From Symsagittifera roscoffensis (lineage: Eukaryota; Xenacoelomorpha; Acoela; Convolutidae), in the NCBI RefSeq assembly GCF_963678635.1, contig NC_087065.1, forward strand, positions 34,225,679 to 34,289,678: a stretch of 64,000 bases of DNA. Direction: 5' to 3'. Position 1 is the first letter of the stretch, and each line of letters starts with the position of its first letter. A model generated the notes under the pieces. It had not been told where the DNA came from. It made no database searches and worked only from the letters and a program-made list of their open reading frames with translations. A program made the position numbers and the translations under genes. Shown piece by piece: positions 45,560 to 57,543 of the stretch.

Positions 45560-45628
45560 AAGGGGGAGTTAGAAAGCTCTAACAACCGAGCTAAAAGGGG
45601 ATTTTTTTTTGTATTAAATCTCATCGGC

Positions 45629-45800
45629 ATGGTCGCCGCATGTAAAAGTTTTGTCATTCATGGCACTGAGGTAGAATTGAAATTGGACACAGGTGCTGAT
45701 AGAACACTGATATCGTCGAGAAACTGCGAGAATAAAGGAAGACCTAATCTAGATGAAACTGCTCGGACTCTAGAAGCATACCTTGGACATAAAATTTAAC
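45629..45800 (+). pseudogene. Gypsy aspartic protease remnant
   Basis: Reads VAACKSFVIHGTEVELKLDT and GADRTLISS, the retropepsin DTGA motif. The frame is lost at about 45790, where RT should begin. Most of RT is missing. Confidence 0.75.
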
Positions 45801-45899
45801 TCGAAGGTACATCTTTTTGTGACATGGAATGGTCGAATCTACTCAAAGCTACCCCTGGCAGTTGTGCGATCGAATGAGGATTTCGGATTACTTGGACGC

Positions 45900-46364
45900 G
45901 ATCGATCTGTTACCAACCCAGGATGCTTTATAGCAGGTAGTTGGTTGGTTTCTCTCACAAGAAGGACATCCAGTGACATACGCTTCAAGGTAGCTATCAT
46001 CGGCTGAGCGCAACTACCTCAACATAAAACGAAAAGATTTGGCAATCGCATTTGTGGTCACACGACTGAAACAGTTCTTTCTGAGGCAAACACTCATTCT
46101 TAAAACAGAACACAAACCGTTGCAGTATATTTTCGTGCCAGGCGGAAAGATAGGGAAAACAGCATCAGCTAGAATAACCAGATGGGCCATTGCGCTGATG
46201 ATTTCGACTACAAGTTAAAATATGTGTCAGGAGAGAATATGCCACATGCGGACGCTCTGAGCAGAATTTGTCTCGACGACGAGATACCAGAAGAAATAAA
46301 GCTTATTTTTTTTCAGATTGACATCTTCGCAGATACGCAGACAATCAAGCTGAACGACATCTAG
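45900..46364 (+). pseudogene. Gypsy RNase H remnant
   Basis: Across a frame change it contains FLSQEGHPVTYAS, an in-frame stop, AERNYLNIKRKDLAIAF, TEHKPLQYIF and, in another frame, DYKLKYVSGENMPHADALSR, the ordered C-terminal RT/RNase H motifs of Ty3/gypsy elements. The reverse transcriptase between protease and RNase H is deleted. Confidence 0.8.
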
Positions 46365-46439
46365 AGCGACCTCAAATCGAGTCGAATGCTACAAGATGTC
46401 TTCAAACAGATTTAAAACGATGATTGGAGACATCCAGTG

Positions 46440-46797
46440 ACATACGCTTCAAAGTCTTCTCCTTTAACGGGTAAGAAATGTAATTCATGTGGTAAAATAG
46501 AACGCTTTGCAATAAAGTGTCGCCGAAAGTTGAGCAACAACAACACAGGTAACAGTAGATTTAATAGGAAAGGAAGCCATCACGCTGACAGGGGTCAGTT
46601 CTAAGAGGGGGAGTTAGAAAGCTCTAACAACCGAGCTAAAATGGGATTTTTTTTGCATTAAATCTCATCGGCATGGTCGCCGCATGTAAAAGTTTCGTCA
46701 TTCATGGCACTGAGGTGGAATTGCAATTGGACACAGGTGCTGATAGAACACTGATATCGTCGAGCAACTGCGAGAATAGTGGAAGACCTAATCTAGG
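46440..46797 (+). repeat. Direct duplicate of the gypsy knuckle-protease segment
   Basis: 46453-46797 repeats 45412-45754 at about 95 percent identity by eye: zinc knuckle end, the gggggagttagaaagctc spacer and protease with LQLDTGADRTLISS. It is joined directly to a copy of the RNase H sequence catccagtgacatacgcttcaa (46430-46450). The junction joins RNase H to gag sequence inside one element, and the second copy stops at ctaatctag, where unrelated AT-rich DNA begins. Confidence 0.8.
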
Positions 46798-49023
46798 TGG
46801 CCGCGTTCCAGCATTTCAAAAATTTTTTAGGTGGGGTAGGGCCCCCACCGGTACAAGTAATCTCCCTAAATTGGTCTTTAGAGAATCTTGACAAAAAAGT
46901 TGATTCTCGAAATTGTCAGGTTAGATTGGTCTAATTTTTTGCATGCGGCCCTAAAATGTCAAACGAATAGGGGTTTCCTTTTGTGATTTTTTGACCCAAC
47001 AATTTTTAACAGGTGTTTGGGCTAATTTGGGCTTTTTGCCCAATTTGGGAAAAGTTTTTATTTTGCCTAATTCTCAAAAATAAGTAAAAATTTTGATATA
47101 CTTATGAAAGAACGTCTAACTTGATCTCAGCAGTCCTATCTAACGCACTAATCATCATGGTAGTGGAGGTTTTTGAATCGGAGAAAATTGATTTTTTTGA
47201 CTTTTTTTTACCCATTTTTGAATACTTTTTCAAAATAAAAACCTTTGACGAAAAAACTTGAAAACAATTTGGTTTATTAATTTATTAGAGCTTAAAGGGC
47301 ATTGCTCTGGCTTTCTTAGCTAAAATGAAAAGTTTCAGCTAAAAATTGGCACTTTTTCAAAACAATCATTTTTTTCAAAAAAAAATTAAATTTTTGATTT
47401 TTTTACAATTTTTTGTTCAGAAATAAAGTTTAAAAACGATTTTTGAGTCAGAGTCAATTTTTTGTTTCCAACCTAATGTACTTTATGTGGGAGTACTGTT
47501 TGTACTAATTTTAGGCCCTCATTTTTGTTTTAAGCCAAGATATTGCTTTCGGAATTCTGTCAAAAAAATCGAAAAAACATGTTTTTTTGACCTTTCTCGA
47601 AATTTTAAAATAAGTGATCCACTTGTTGTTAGCCACCAGATAAGGTCTCCCAAAATCTCGAAGACTCCAATAAACAGACTGATGAGATTTTTTTAAAATT
47701 TTTTCAAAATTTGAATTTTTTGATTTTTTTTCAACTTTTCACCTGAAAAATTATTCTAAGTAACGCCATTTGAAGAAGAAAAAAGGTTAAAGTTCAAAAT
47801 TTTCATTCTTTTCTACAGTTTTTTTTCTTCTTGGCGTGTTATCAAGCTGAAAATGGCTCATTCAGAACATCTGTGTAGCTTGTTTAGGTTTCAGTTTCTC
47901 AAGTTGGCTCAAAGGTGCCTTAAGTGGAGGCGACAAGGAAAAATAGCCAAAATGAAAACTTCATAAAATCTACAATTTTCAACGTTTTTTGGTAATTTAA
48001 AATGCTAGACCCACTAAATTGGGTACGCTGAATCGTAATAGGCAATTAATTTTCACTTTTTTTTCAATTTTGAAAATTACAATTTTTTTTTCTAAAAAAA
48101 AACATAATTTTTAAATTTTTCTCTTTTTTAAAACATTTTACATCATATTGATGTTTTTTCTGCCAAATTGTTATTAACGGCTAGAACATGAATCTTCATT
48201 ATTTAATAACAGTGGGTGGTGCCAGGAAAACTTTAAAAAAACTGATTCGTTTCTCCCGATTTACAAAAGAAAAAAAGAAAAAAACTGTTTTTAAATTCAT
48301 TTGAAAACTTGCTATTTTTCTCATCATTATCCCTTACTACTTTTCACCAACCTCATTTGTAACCGCCTAACATCAGTTGTTCTTGGAAGCATTGATTATT
48401 AAAATCATTTTTTCTAAAAAATTATACAGCTTCTCATGAGGAAGTGAAAACAAGCATTAGTGTAAAAAAAATTGTGAAAAACTTAAAACAACTATCCGTT
48501 ATCCTGGATCGAGGTAGGATGCTCACTCGGTCCCTCTGGGACCTGTAGAGAGAGCAGCCGTAACTGTAAACCCTACGCTTAAAATCTGAAATCAGCCTGA
48601 TCGGAATTATGACATTAGCGGAGATCAAATAATTTTTGATAATGCGTTCTTATTTTGAACAATTTTTTTCTTTCCATTTCCTTCATTTTCCATTTTATTT
48701 TTGCTCAAATCAGTCTCTCTGCATGCCCGGTATTACCAAAAACTTGATTGTTTCACACTTTGAAAACTTTGCGTTTTTTGGTGGTAGTTTAAGTTAAAAT
48801 TCATCAGAATTTTTCTTTAAAACATTTTCACCTGGCAAAATTAATTGAGCCTTGGCATTTGCGCCCGAAGGGCGCCTTGCGAATGGGAATGCGTAGAAGT
48901 CCACGTATTTGCTTGGGCACATGATGTAGATGCATGACCACGCTCTCTTTTGTTTTCAGAAAATACCAAAAACAAAAATCACACACGTGACCTTGAGGGT
49001 GCTAGATGGTCGCGTGTAGCACA
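46798..49023. other. AT-rich block without genes
   Basis: About 2.2 kb of T- and A-run-rich sequence with no motif-bearing frame. It contains a few GC-rich words (gggcccccacc at about 46843; gcgcccgaagggcgcc hairpin at about 48861). It could be the interior of a large non-autonomous element whose other end lies in the gap, but no terminal repeats were found. Confidence 0.4.
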
Positions 49024-49223
49024 NNNNNNNNNNNNNNNNNNNNNNNNNNNNNNNNNNNNNNNNNNNNNNNNNNNNNNNNNNNNNNNNNNNNNNNNNNNNN
49101 NNNNNNNNNNNNNNNNNNNNNNNNNNNNNNNNNNNNNNNNNNNNNNNNNNNNNNNNNNNNNNNNNNNNNNNNNNNNNNNNNNNNNNNNNNNNNNNNNNNN
49201 NNNNNNNNNNNNNNNNNNNNNNN
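49024..49223. other. Assembly gap (200 N)
   Basis: Unresolved bases between the AT-rich block and a truncated hAT-type MITE. Confidence 0.95.
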
Positions 49224-49330
49224 GTTTTTTGAAAAAATTGACTGCGGCTCAGAAAACTTTTTAAAAAAAAACGATCCTTATACTATTTTAGGAGAGTTCG
49301 GAAAATCAAATTGGTCGACGTATAAAAATT
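49224..49330. mobile_element. hAT-type MITE fragment
   Basis: Matches the reverse-orientation interior of the family (attttaggagagttcggaaa, aaattggtcgac). The rest probably lies in the gap. Confidence 0.55.
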
Positions 49331-49650
49331 AAATATTGATTAATCAGGGTTTACATCTGACCGCTTTAATTAGTATTGTAGGCCAACAAGTTATAAGAGT
49401 CAAATAGAACAGCAATGAGAACAAACGCAAGTATTTCCATTGTTAGAGATACATGGAGAGCCAAAAATATCAAGGCGTATCACCTGTTTTAAATCTTTCT
49501 AATAAATTTTGTCCATGTGGTTTTTCCATTTTGTTTTAAATTATGATTCTGCAGTTATGTCAAATGGTGTGAACAGCGCAAAACTTCTGGTTGATATTTT
49601 CTTCAAATAAGAAAAGAATTGATCACTTTCAGATCATCCCTCTCCAGTCA

Positions 49651-49895
49651 TTTACTTTTTGAAAACTAGATGGGTCCACAATTTTGGAACAGGCATGGAT
49701 CGTTTCCGATATTTCACGCTGTTCATCGATGACGATTCTTCATTTATCTCCCCTCTGCAGACCACTTACAGACCAATTTGCTGTGCTCATGATTTTATTA
49801 TCTCGACTGTTGCACATCACCAAGAGGTCTCATTCCTGAACTTTAATTCTGAAGAAGGCAATTTTTTTCAAAAGCTGCGACTAATTGCTCTGTAA
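49651..49895 (+). pseudogene. Copia-like integrase core fragment (tentative)
   Basis: FRYFTLFIDDDSSFI resembles the conserved yf..FiDD.SR.. start of the Ty1/copia integrase core. The first catalytic Asp region and the DDE remainder are not recognisable. It could be the continuation of the gag-pre-integrase fragment at 43574, separated by later insertions. Confidence 0.45.
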
Positions 49896-50470
49896 GCATT
49901 GAGAGTTTTCCATAATTCAAGTTGACCCACAAACTTTCTTCTGTAAATGACATTGCTCTTATCATGAAAACAGGGCTCCGAAGGAGCACATTTTAGTTCT
50001 GATGTGCATCAAGAAAACCAGGTTGAGAGTGATTACATTAAAAATGTTGGTACACGCTGAAAACTCTTTCGTATCGAACAAAGTAAACAGATTATGGAGT
50101 TTGTTGTAATTTCTAGCTTTAACTTCGAGCCAAGTATGCTTTATAGCATAGGCTGCTTTGCACCAGAAACAAACGAGTACCTAGTTTAATTTTTCATTTT
50201 CAAGCGATTTAATTCATTTGTAATTCTTATGGTTGTGTTGCTGTCTACAGTTGAATAACTTGGACGTGGTAAACAAAAAATTGCCATAAAGCCAATGGCT
50301 TTGAGCCTCCATCCAACCTGATTACTTGTAAAGTTCTTCGTAGATTGCCGGTTTTCATATGTGTCTGCTCTTAATACCAGACAGCGTTACCGCATTCGAG
50401 AAAATTCATACAATGCGTGCAATTGATTTTTCGATAGGTCCGGATTTCTACTTCGAATGTTAACAATCAT

Positions 50471-50973
50471 AACAAGACTGCTCGTATCAAGTCCTGAATG
50501 TTCCGACTGCCTTTTAAGGTTTTATGGAGCAGTAATAACATTAAAAAATTAAATGTATTAAAATAAATGAATTTTTTAATGAAAATCATCCCCACACGCC
50601 ATATAAAGTAGAAAAGGATCGATTTCGCTCCTTTTAACAAATCAATTATGGCAAATAAGCTTCTTTTAACCAATTTGGAATGATTTTAAGACGGATTAAC
50701 TCTCCGCTTACGCGTTATTAGCGCGAAATATATCGCGCGTTAATTGTCCCAAATTGGCCAAAATGGCAATCTTTAAACCCGCATAACTTTACGAAAAACG
50801 ATCACAGGTGAAATATCTTTTCAAATTTGAGCTCAGGGAAACAAAACCTTTTGAATGATATAAAAAAATTCCGTCAAAAATGACTAGTTAAAAAGGCGAA
50901 ATTTGTCTGAAGAAAAAAAAACCCACCCCGAGCACAAATATTCCGTTACTTTCGTATCGAAAGTCAAAACAAT
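50471..50973 (+). mobile_element. R1 element, copy 5
   Basis: Starts aacaagactgctcgtatc, with the stem-loop shortened (aagtcctgaatg), and ends tatcgaaagtcaaaacaat. Interior blocks are as in other copies. Confidence 0.75.
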
Positions 50974-51604
50974 AATCAATTTTTTCAAATCTAATATAAT
51001 GGTAGTTTATATGAAAAAAAGACAATCTATTGGGAGAAAGCTATGATACCCGAAAGTCTGTGTTTGAGCGCTTCAACCAGTAAAAAGAATATCTAGCGTT
51101 ATGAGCGCATAGAAAGATATGTAGCTGCTCAAATTTTCAATTTTCTCATCGATCTGCACAAAATGAAAGAAAAAACTTAGCAAAACTAAAAATTTAGCTA
51201 TAAATTATCATCGCTTTGGATTTTTTTAAACTTCATTGAAATCAGGGACCACCCTTTTATTCACTGTGGTTAAAATGTTGATTTTTATTCATTAGAACTG
51301 GGGATAATATAGTAAAACTGTTAGAACTAGTCTAAACTTATTTTTATGTTGAGAAGTTTCTTGTGTTTTTGGTGTTTATTTTATGTAAATTTGTGGTTTG
51401 TGATGCATTTATGCAGCAGAAAATTTATCGCAGTGTTTTTTGCTTATTGTCAAATCTTCATTGCACTTTCCTTTCCGGGGGATTGCGTCAGAATTGTTAG
51501 ATTATATTGGAATTTGTATACGATGCGTTTTTATATGAATTTAAAAAATTAATTTTAGTTCTCATGTTAATTAGGTTCTCTTTTAGCGAAAAATTATTCT
51601 GATT

Positions 51605-52010
51605 ATTGTTCCGACTTTCTCTGATGCTCGGGGTGGGTTTTTTTTCTTCAGACAAATTTCGTCTTTTTAACTAGCCATTTTTGACGGAATTTTTTAAATA
51701 TCATTCAAAAGGTTTTGTTGTCTTGAGCTCACATTTGAAAAGATATTCCACCTGTGATTATTTTTCATAAAGTTATGGGGGTTTAAAGATTGCCATTTTT
51801 GCCAATTTGGGACAATTAACGCGCGATATATTTCGCGCTATTAACGCGTAAGCGGGGAGTTAATCCGTCCTAAAATTGTTCCAAATTGGTTGAAAGAAGC
51901 TTATTTGCCATAATTGATTTGTTACAAGGAGCGAAATCTATCCTTTTGTACTTTAGATGGCGTGTGGCGGGGGGGGGGGGGGATGATTTTCAACGAAAAT
52001 TTCAAATTTC
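51605..52010 (-). mobile_element. R1 element, copy 6 (truncated)
   Basis: Reversed copy starting tgttccgactttctctgatg. It is lost after a G run and gatgattttcaacgaaaa, so the stem-loop end is missing. It is inserted in LINE-C. Confidence 0.7.
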
Positions 52011-52900
52011 GCGCTATTAACGCAGTTATAGACTCTTCCGCATTATTAGGGTAATTTGTATTTTTTCTACTTGAGCGTGCAAAATCAACATTGTGTTTAT
52101 ATGTACTCCTAAATATCTAAAAAAATGAACTTCTGCATTTCTATTGTTATTCAGTTAAAAATAGTCCTAGATATTTTCCAGGTGATGTTTTTTTTCAAAT
52201 TTGATATTTTTAGTTTTATCGCCATATAGTGCAAGGTTAGATTGGCACAGCCATTTGTTGACCTTATTAATGATTGTCTGACGTCTATTTGTTAACATAG
52301 GCGTTTTCAAGTATTGACAACTGTATCGTCCAAGTAAAGAAAAAAGTTACTTCTTCTGCTGTTTTCATCGACAGACGAATCACTTACCTGTCGCATGAAA
52401 AATAGTTGACCTAGAAATGAGCTCTGTGGTACTTAACACTAAAAAATGAAGATTTGTAGTTTTCGGTTTTTATATACTGCTTACGAACTAAGACTTTAAA
52501 ATCTTGCTTCCAAGTTATCGGAAGCCAATGCCATAGAGTTTTTTAAGTAAAACGGAACTAATAGCCGAACCGAACTCGAAATCTATCAAAGTTCACTGTC
52601 TATTTGCATTGAAACGGATTTTTTTAAAACCAAGTTCTATTTCTTCTATAAGCAATATAATTTAATCCACTCTGCCTCGCTTCTCACGAATTCCGAAATG
52701 TCTATCTGACTGCTTGTCAAACTGGTTCATATAAACTGTTTATTAGTTATGAAAAATGCATCAGTCATTGGCAAAAAGGAAATTGGGCTTAAATTTTGCG
52801 ATTTATCTTTTTCCACCTCCTTCATGAGATGATGCAGTTTTTGCAATTATCAAGCGTTTGGTAACACAATTTTTCTAAAACAATCTTTAAAAGTTAATTC

Positions 52901-55610
52901 TTGTGGATCAACCGTTTACTCCTTTAAGTGTTTTACAATTAGATAATTGATGGCAGAGCCGTCTGAGTTGTAACTGTTTGAGCTGAAGTGAGTGGAGGGT
53001 GGGGGAGTGGATGGGGGACTTCATGCTGTCTTCAAACATCATGTCAGAACCCGCTCTCCTTGCAGAAGATTTCCAAGAAAAAGTCATCTTTTTAGTTAAA
53101 TTCAGTGCAATATAATTGTTCCAGTTGAATTAAATCAAATTTTACCAAACTTTTCACCCTTTTTTGAAAAAGAAAGTTGATAATGGACAAAACGACATCA
53201 TCGGACTATACAAAAAAATTATGTTATCAAAAATGAAAGTTTGATTCATACTCAGAGACTGCTGATATATAGCTTCAAGCTGATCAATTATAATATTTTT
53301 TATTTCTTATATGGAAAATGGCTGGCACCGTACCAAAAATTAAGGTTCTGTTAAGTTTTCCCCTAGTAAACATTTTAAGTAGTGTTTAGCCAGTGGTTGA
53401 TGCTAGAAGAAGATGCAAACCCTGTATGAAGAATTAGATTATAAACTAAAATTTTAAGATAACTCATCATACGGTTAACAAAACATCAATTTAGCTAGAC
53501 AACCGAATACGAAAAACTTGATTGATGAGAAGTCTTACAAAACTGTTTAGAAACACTTATTCAAATACTGAGTACAGCCCAGAAAGATTTAAAAGGGGTG
53601 AGGTTGCTATTATCTACAATTAAACACAAGAAGTCTATCATTGTTGGAGTCTTCATAATGCAGTATGCTAAGCTCAGAATACTGGAGTTCTTTTATAATT
53701 TTCTTGTCAAGTTGTGTGACGTAAAAATTTTTGAATAATTAGAAACTAACGCAGACTCGCTTGATTTAACTTTTCCCGAAGAAAAATGTTACGACTGTTT
53801 TCAGCCAGATAAAAGCGCCTCATTGAAAAACTGAGATAAACTGAATGCAGAGTGAATGAAGTCATTCCTGCCATGAAAATTGAATGAATTCATTCTTGCC
53901 TCGAAATTGTTGCAACATTCATAAAAAGCATGAAAAATGGGAGCCTTCATTTTTCAAAGAGAAACTTACGTGTAAAGAGGAGCTCTGTTTATGTAGCAGG
54001 ACATATTGATGCCATGACAACAAGTCAGATATGTTCCAATTCAGATGCAAAAGTTTAGATAAAAAACTTCCGAAAAACCCGAGAAATGGTTTTATAGCAA
54101 AGTACAGTAGAATACTTGATGAGGTAGTTATTTCACATCTAAAAACAGAGGATTCAGAACTTATTTTTATGTTGTTACTACATGTGAACAGACAAAAGAA
54201 GGATTTATTTAATTTTACCCAAAATTCCAACTTCAAGATAATGAAATTCATACAAAACCATTGAAAGTATAAGAAAACATCTAATGTAGTAAATCATTTT
54301 TGCGGTCGTATTTTGTATCAATTTTGTATAAGTTTGTGATGAACTAATTATTCAAAGCACGGATTAAATGCATTCTTAGTAAACTTTTTTTTCAAAGTTT
54401 TTTAAAAGTTTCAGTAAGTTTCACATAAGAACTTTTTGTAGCAACATTTTTTTCATCACTCTACAAAAAACCAGTAAGATTTACTACAAATCTGAATATA
54501 AATTTAACTGTTTTGAACTCGAATAGTTCTGAAAAAACTCTTATCATTGACTAATCATGAATCCAAAAAATCTACCATAATGGCAACCTTCTACACTAGA
54601 CACTTTATACCTCATTATATTTTACCAATAAGGTAATGCGGGTCTAAAATTTTGTTCAAAAGTTTTTTCTATCATGGTACTCACACTTGAACTTTGCCAT
54701 TTTTATTCCTTATGTTATTACAATACAAACCTTCTATCAATTTTAGTACATAGCTACGTTGATTGGATATCTACAATTTGTTTTAAAACAAGGCTCCCCC
54801 TACTTTAACTTGAAAGTTTTATACAAGTACTTATTTTTTGAGATATTAACGGCATTTATTATCTCTTGAGAGGATTTCTTCTAAAAAAACTTTGGTTGAG
54901 TTTGGTCTCTAATCATGATTGGCCTTGAGTTGGTACTGATTGCAGATAAAACAGAAACGTATTGTCTCCATCGTTGTGTATCAAACTGTTAAGCTCAAGT
55001 TATTAGACCCCTAGATCAGGCCTTCTTAAATATATGGCCATTCGAAAGAAGTCAGTTTGGCCAAATTGAGGTATATTTAAAAACTGTGCCTAGTCTCAAG
55101 TGTTTGAAGTTTGGGCTGAGCGGTTCTCACTTGAATAATAACAATAATTGTTATTATAATGTTTTAAACTAAAATCATATCTTTTTTTTCACAGGGAAAA
55201 ACCATGCTAAACAATTTAAAGTAGAGTCGGAACAATCAAGATTTTGCCATATAACTCTTGAAATTATCGGTCATCCATTTTTCTTTTATTTTTGACGCAT
55301 GAATCAATGAAGATCAAATTGAGAAAACAATGCCCTACAGACATATTGATTACTTTCATGTATCAAGCGAAACGTTTGTCGGATTGACCACTTTTTGATC
55401 ACTGCCAAATTCGCAATTAGTGATTTCGTTTAACCGGAGTTGATACATCAATTGGCCAGGGTCGATACTTGATACAAAAAATGTCGATAAAATGGACAGA
55501 CCACCAGCAAAAAGTTGGACAGCAATCATTTTTGCTCGCATTTTGTCTCTTTTTTAAGTTTATTTGAACACACAATTTTCTCACAATTTCGAAACTGATG
55601 TGTTTTTTTA
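52901..55610. other. No recognised gene
   Basis: AT-rich. A 77-codon plus-strand frame at 54031-54264 is lysine-rich but shows no domain. No family repeats recognised. Confidence 0.45.
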
Positions 55611-56152
55611 GCGAGGCCAGACTGTGCATTGGAAAAGCGCACAAACTGGCGCCTGTCTTTTTGGAACCCAAAGACAGTTCTTGAAACTTATTACACAATG
55701 ACAATGGATTCAGCTTACAAAATATCCGTGGAATCTCCGCTCAACTATGTATGGCGTAAAATTTGACGGCACACTTATTTTGTCACGGATATTGTAAGGA
55801 GCAAAAATAGCTAGTCGTCTTCCGGACTCAGCAAATTGTACGTGGATTCCATAAAAGTAAGTGGATTCCGCTAATATTTTGCAGATTTTGCTCACACTTT
55901 GCGGGTTCGATTTCATTTTGCGGATTCCGCTGACAGTTGCTTTTTACGCGACAGTTAAGCTTTACTATACGAATATTTTTTTGTTTGCTTGTGGAACTTG
56001 TGGAGTTGTTGCGTTTTCGCAAGCTTTCTTGTTTTTGGAGCGATTTCGAGCAATACCGAGGCTTAGCTACCACTTTGTGGAATCCAGAACATCAAAGAAG
56101 ATCAAAAAAAGATAGTGGATTGCTATTCATAAAATACACAGTTTTGCCTCGT
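55611..56152. mobile_element. R5-family element with inverted termini
   Basis: The left end gcgaggccagactgtgcatt and right end acacagttttgcctcgt are imperfect inverted repeats of about 16 bp. The interior is rich in ggattcc and gcggattccgc words in both orientations. No coding sequence. About 540 bp. Confidence 0.55.
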
Positions 56153-56629
56153 AATGAGACAAATGAAAAAGATGAGACTGGGTGAAATTTATGTGGTCAG
56201 ATTTACCTAACGGCTCTGGACATTTATGCCGGTAACCTAACCCATGGAAAATTTTGAGCAAACTTGAATGCCTTCCACCAACTTTTCTCAGTCAACTGAT
56301 AGTTTGAGGCAGTTTTGATCCTGAACTGGATAGAAAAGCTAGAAATTTTTTTTTTAAAGTGAGTAAAAATTTTCAGAAAAAAAATAACTTCCGCTTATCA
56401 CGAAAATTAACTTGGGCTGAATTTTGAGATTGAAAAATTTCATTTAATGAGTGGAAAAATTGAGAAAACAAAAAATCGTTTCTCGTTTTCTGTTTCTTTT
56501 TCAGCGCAATAAAGCGTAATGAAATTTTTTTGATAGATTGCAGGAAAAATCTTTTGTCGCTAAAACGATGAGTCATCCTTCAACAATTTTTAGTTTAACA
56601 GAATCTATATCACCACTTAACGACAGAAT

Positions 56630-57095
56630 TTAGTACTGTCCTAAATTTGTGATTATTTCCCTCGCCTTCGGGTTTTTGTCTCGGCTTGCATCTCTGATGA
56701 TTTTCAAGATTGGGTCCTTCTCAATGTTAGCCTCCACTGTTTTAAGAGAGAGTACGTCAGGATGGTCCACTTTTCTCACCACTTTGCTGTCCGTCGGTAT
56801 CACGGAATATATCTACTTGTCTGTGTTTACAAGGGGTAAGAAAGACCGGGAAATTTAGATGGAAATGAGATGATTGTATTGAGTTTCTTTGATGCTGTAT
56901 CTGATTGGGGTAGTTTTTCTTCAGGTGTGATTTCAATATCTGAGTCAGAGCTACTCGAGCCAAAGGTTGTTGATGGCTTCGTTAGATTACTGAAAATTAG
57001 ATTAAGGTTAAAGTTGCCTGATTGTGTTGAAATATTTACAATTGCCGTGCTGTTATCGGTTTATCTGGTGTTACAGTTGAAAAAATTTGAGCCAT
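56630..57095 (-). CDS. Three-exon gene for a 123-residue protein of unknown family
   Basis: The exons are 57095-57040, 56989-56831 and 56786-56630. The introns are only 50 and 44 bp, with donors GTAAAT and GTAAAC and acceptors TTTTCAG and GGACAG. Phases match at both joins and the total is exactly 124 codons including TAA. The ATG (57095) follows a cAAG acceptor-like site by two bases. The protein starts MAQIFSTVTPDKP, has a Ser/Asp-rich acidic stretch (SSSSDSDIEITPEEK, about residues 30-44), a central SFPSKFPGLSYPFK, and a charged, probably helical C-terminus (LKTVEANIEKDPILK, KNPKAREIITNL). No signal peptide or membrane segment. I do not recognise the family. It lies 448 bp downstream of the receptor stop codon on the same strand. 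Confidence 0.6.
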
Positions 57096-57543
57096 ATGCT
57101 TGCAATGTGAAATATCGAAAAAACATTTTGGATTGATAAAAAATTGAAAAATTTGAATTGAGCACTTGAGAACGAAGTCGTATCTAGCCAATGAAATTGT
57201 AAAGCTTATGTTAGATTCATTCTTCAACTACTCAGAAAAAAAATAAAAACAACTTCGTTCACAATCGGCCAAAACAGACCATAAAGTCGACCAAGGTCGA
57301 CCAATTTGACCAGAGTTGATTAAGCGCAGCAAAAGTTGTCTACTGTCGAGCAAGGTTGAGATTTTGACATTGTTCGATCCGCAGAATCATGGAAAGAAAA
57401 CAGTAAACCCTATAAATTAATCGGTCACTTTCAATCCCCGTAATTGTAACAGGCAATACAAGTTAAGATAACGGTGACAGTTTTAGTTCACATATACTAG
57501 GATCACATCAAACTGAAAGCCTGTTGTTGACCAATTATTTTTA

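Larger units (their letters stand above)
50020..52900 (-). mobile_element. LINE-C: degenerate non-LTR retrotransposon broken by R1 elements
   Basis: On the minus strand 52900-52020 reads, in changing frames, PISLLPM, QFGIREKRGR, LLKKLYGIGF, YLDDTVV and KVNKWLCQSNLALYGDKTK, the successive RT blocks of Jockey/CR1-like elements. The likely C-terminal part (ECGNAVWY, then NLFTLFDTKEF) lies at 50460-50040. R1 elements sit at 51605-52010 and 50471-50973 between them. 51000-51600 holds no recognised sequence. Confidence 0.7.

Noticed and set aside
48840-48900. tRNA-like or snRNA gene around the gcgcccgaagggcgcc hairpin
   Set aside because: No cloverleaf and no A/B boxes; a simple 6-7 bp palindrome.
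49006-49332. Open frames running through the second N gap
   Set aside because: Same reason; the right side is MITE sequence.
54031-54264. Lysine-rich plus-strand frame with YSRILDEVVISHLKTEDSEL
   Set aside because: No domain, no splice sites in suitable places, and a similarly long frame lies on the other strand over the same bases.
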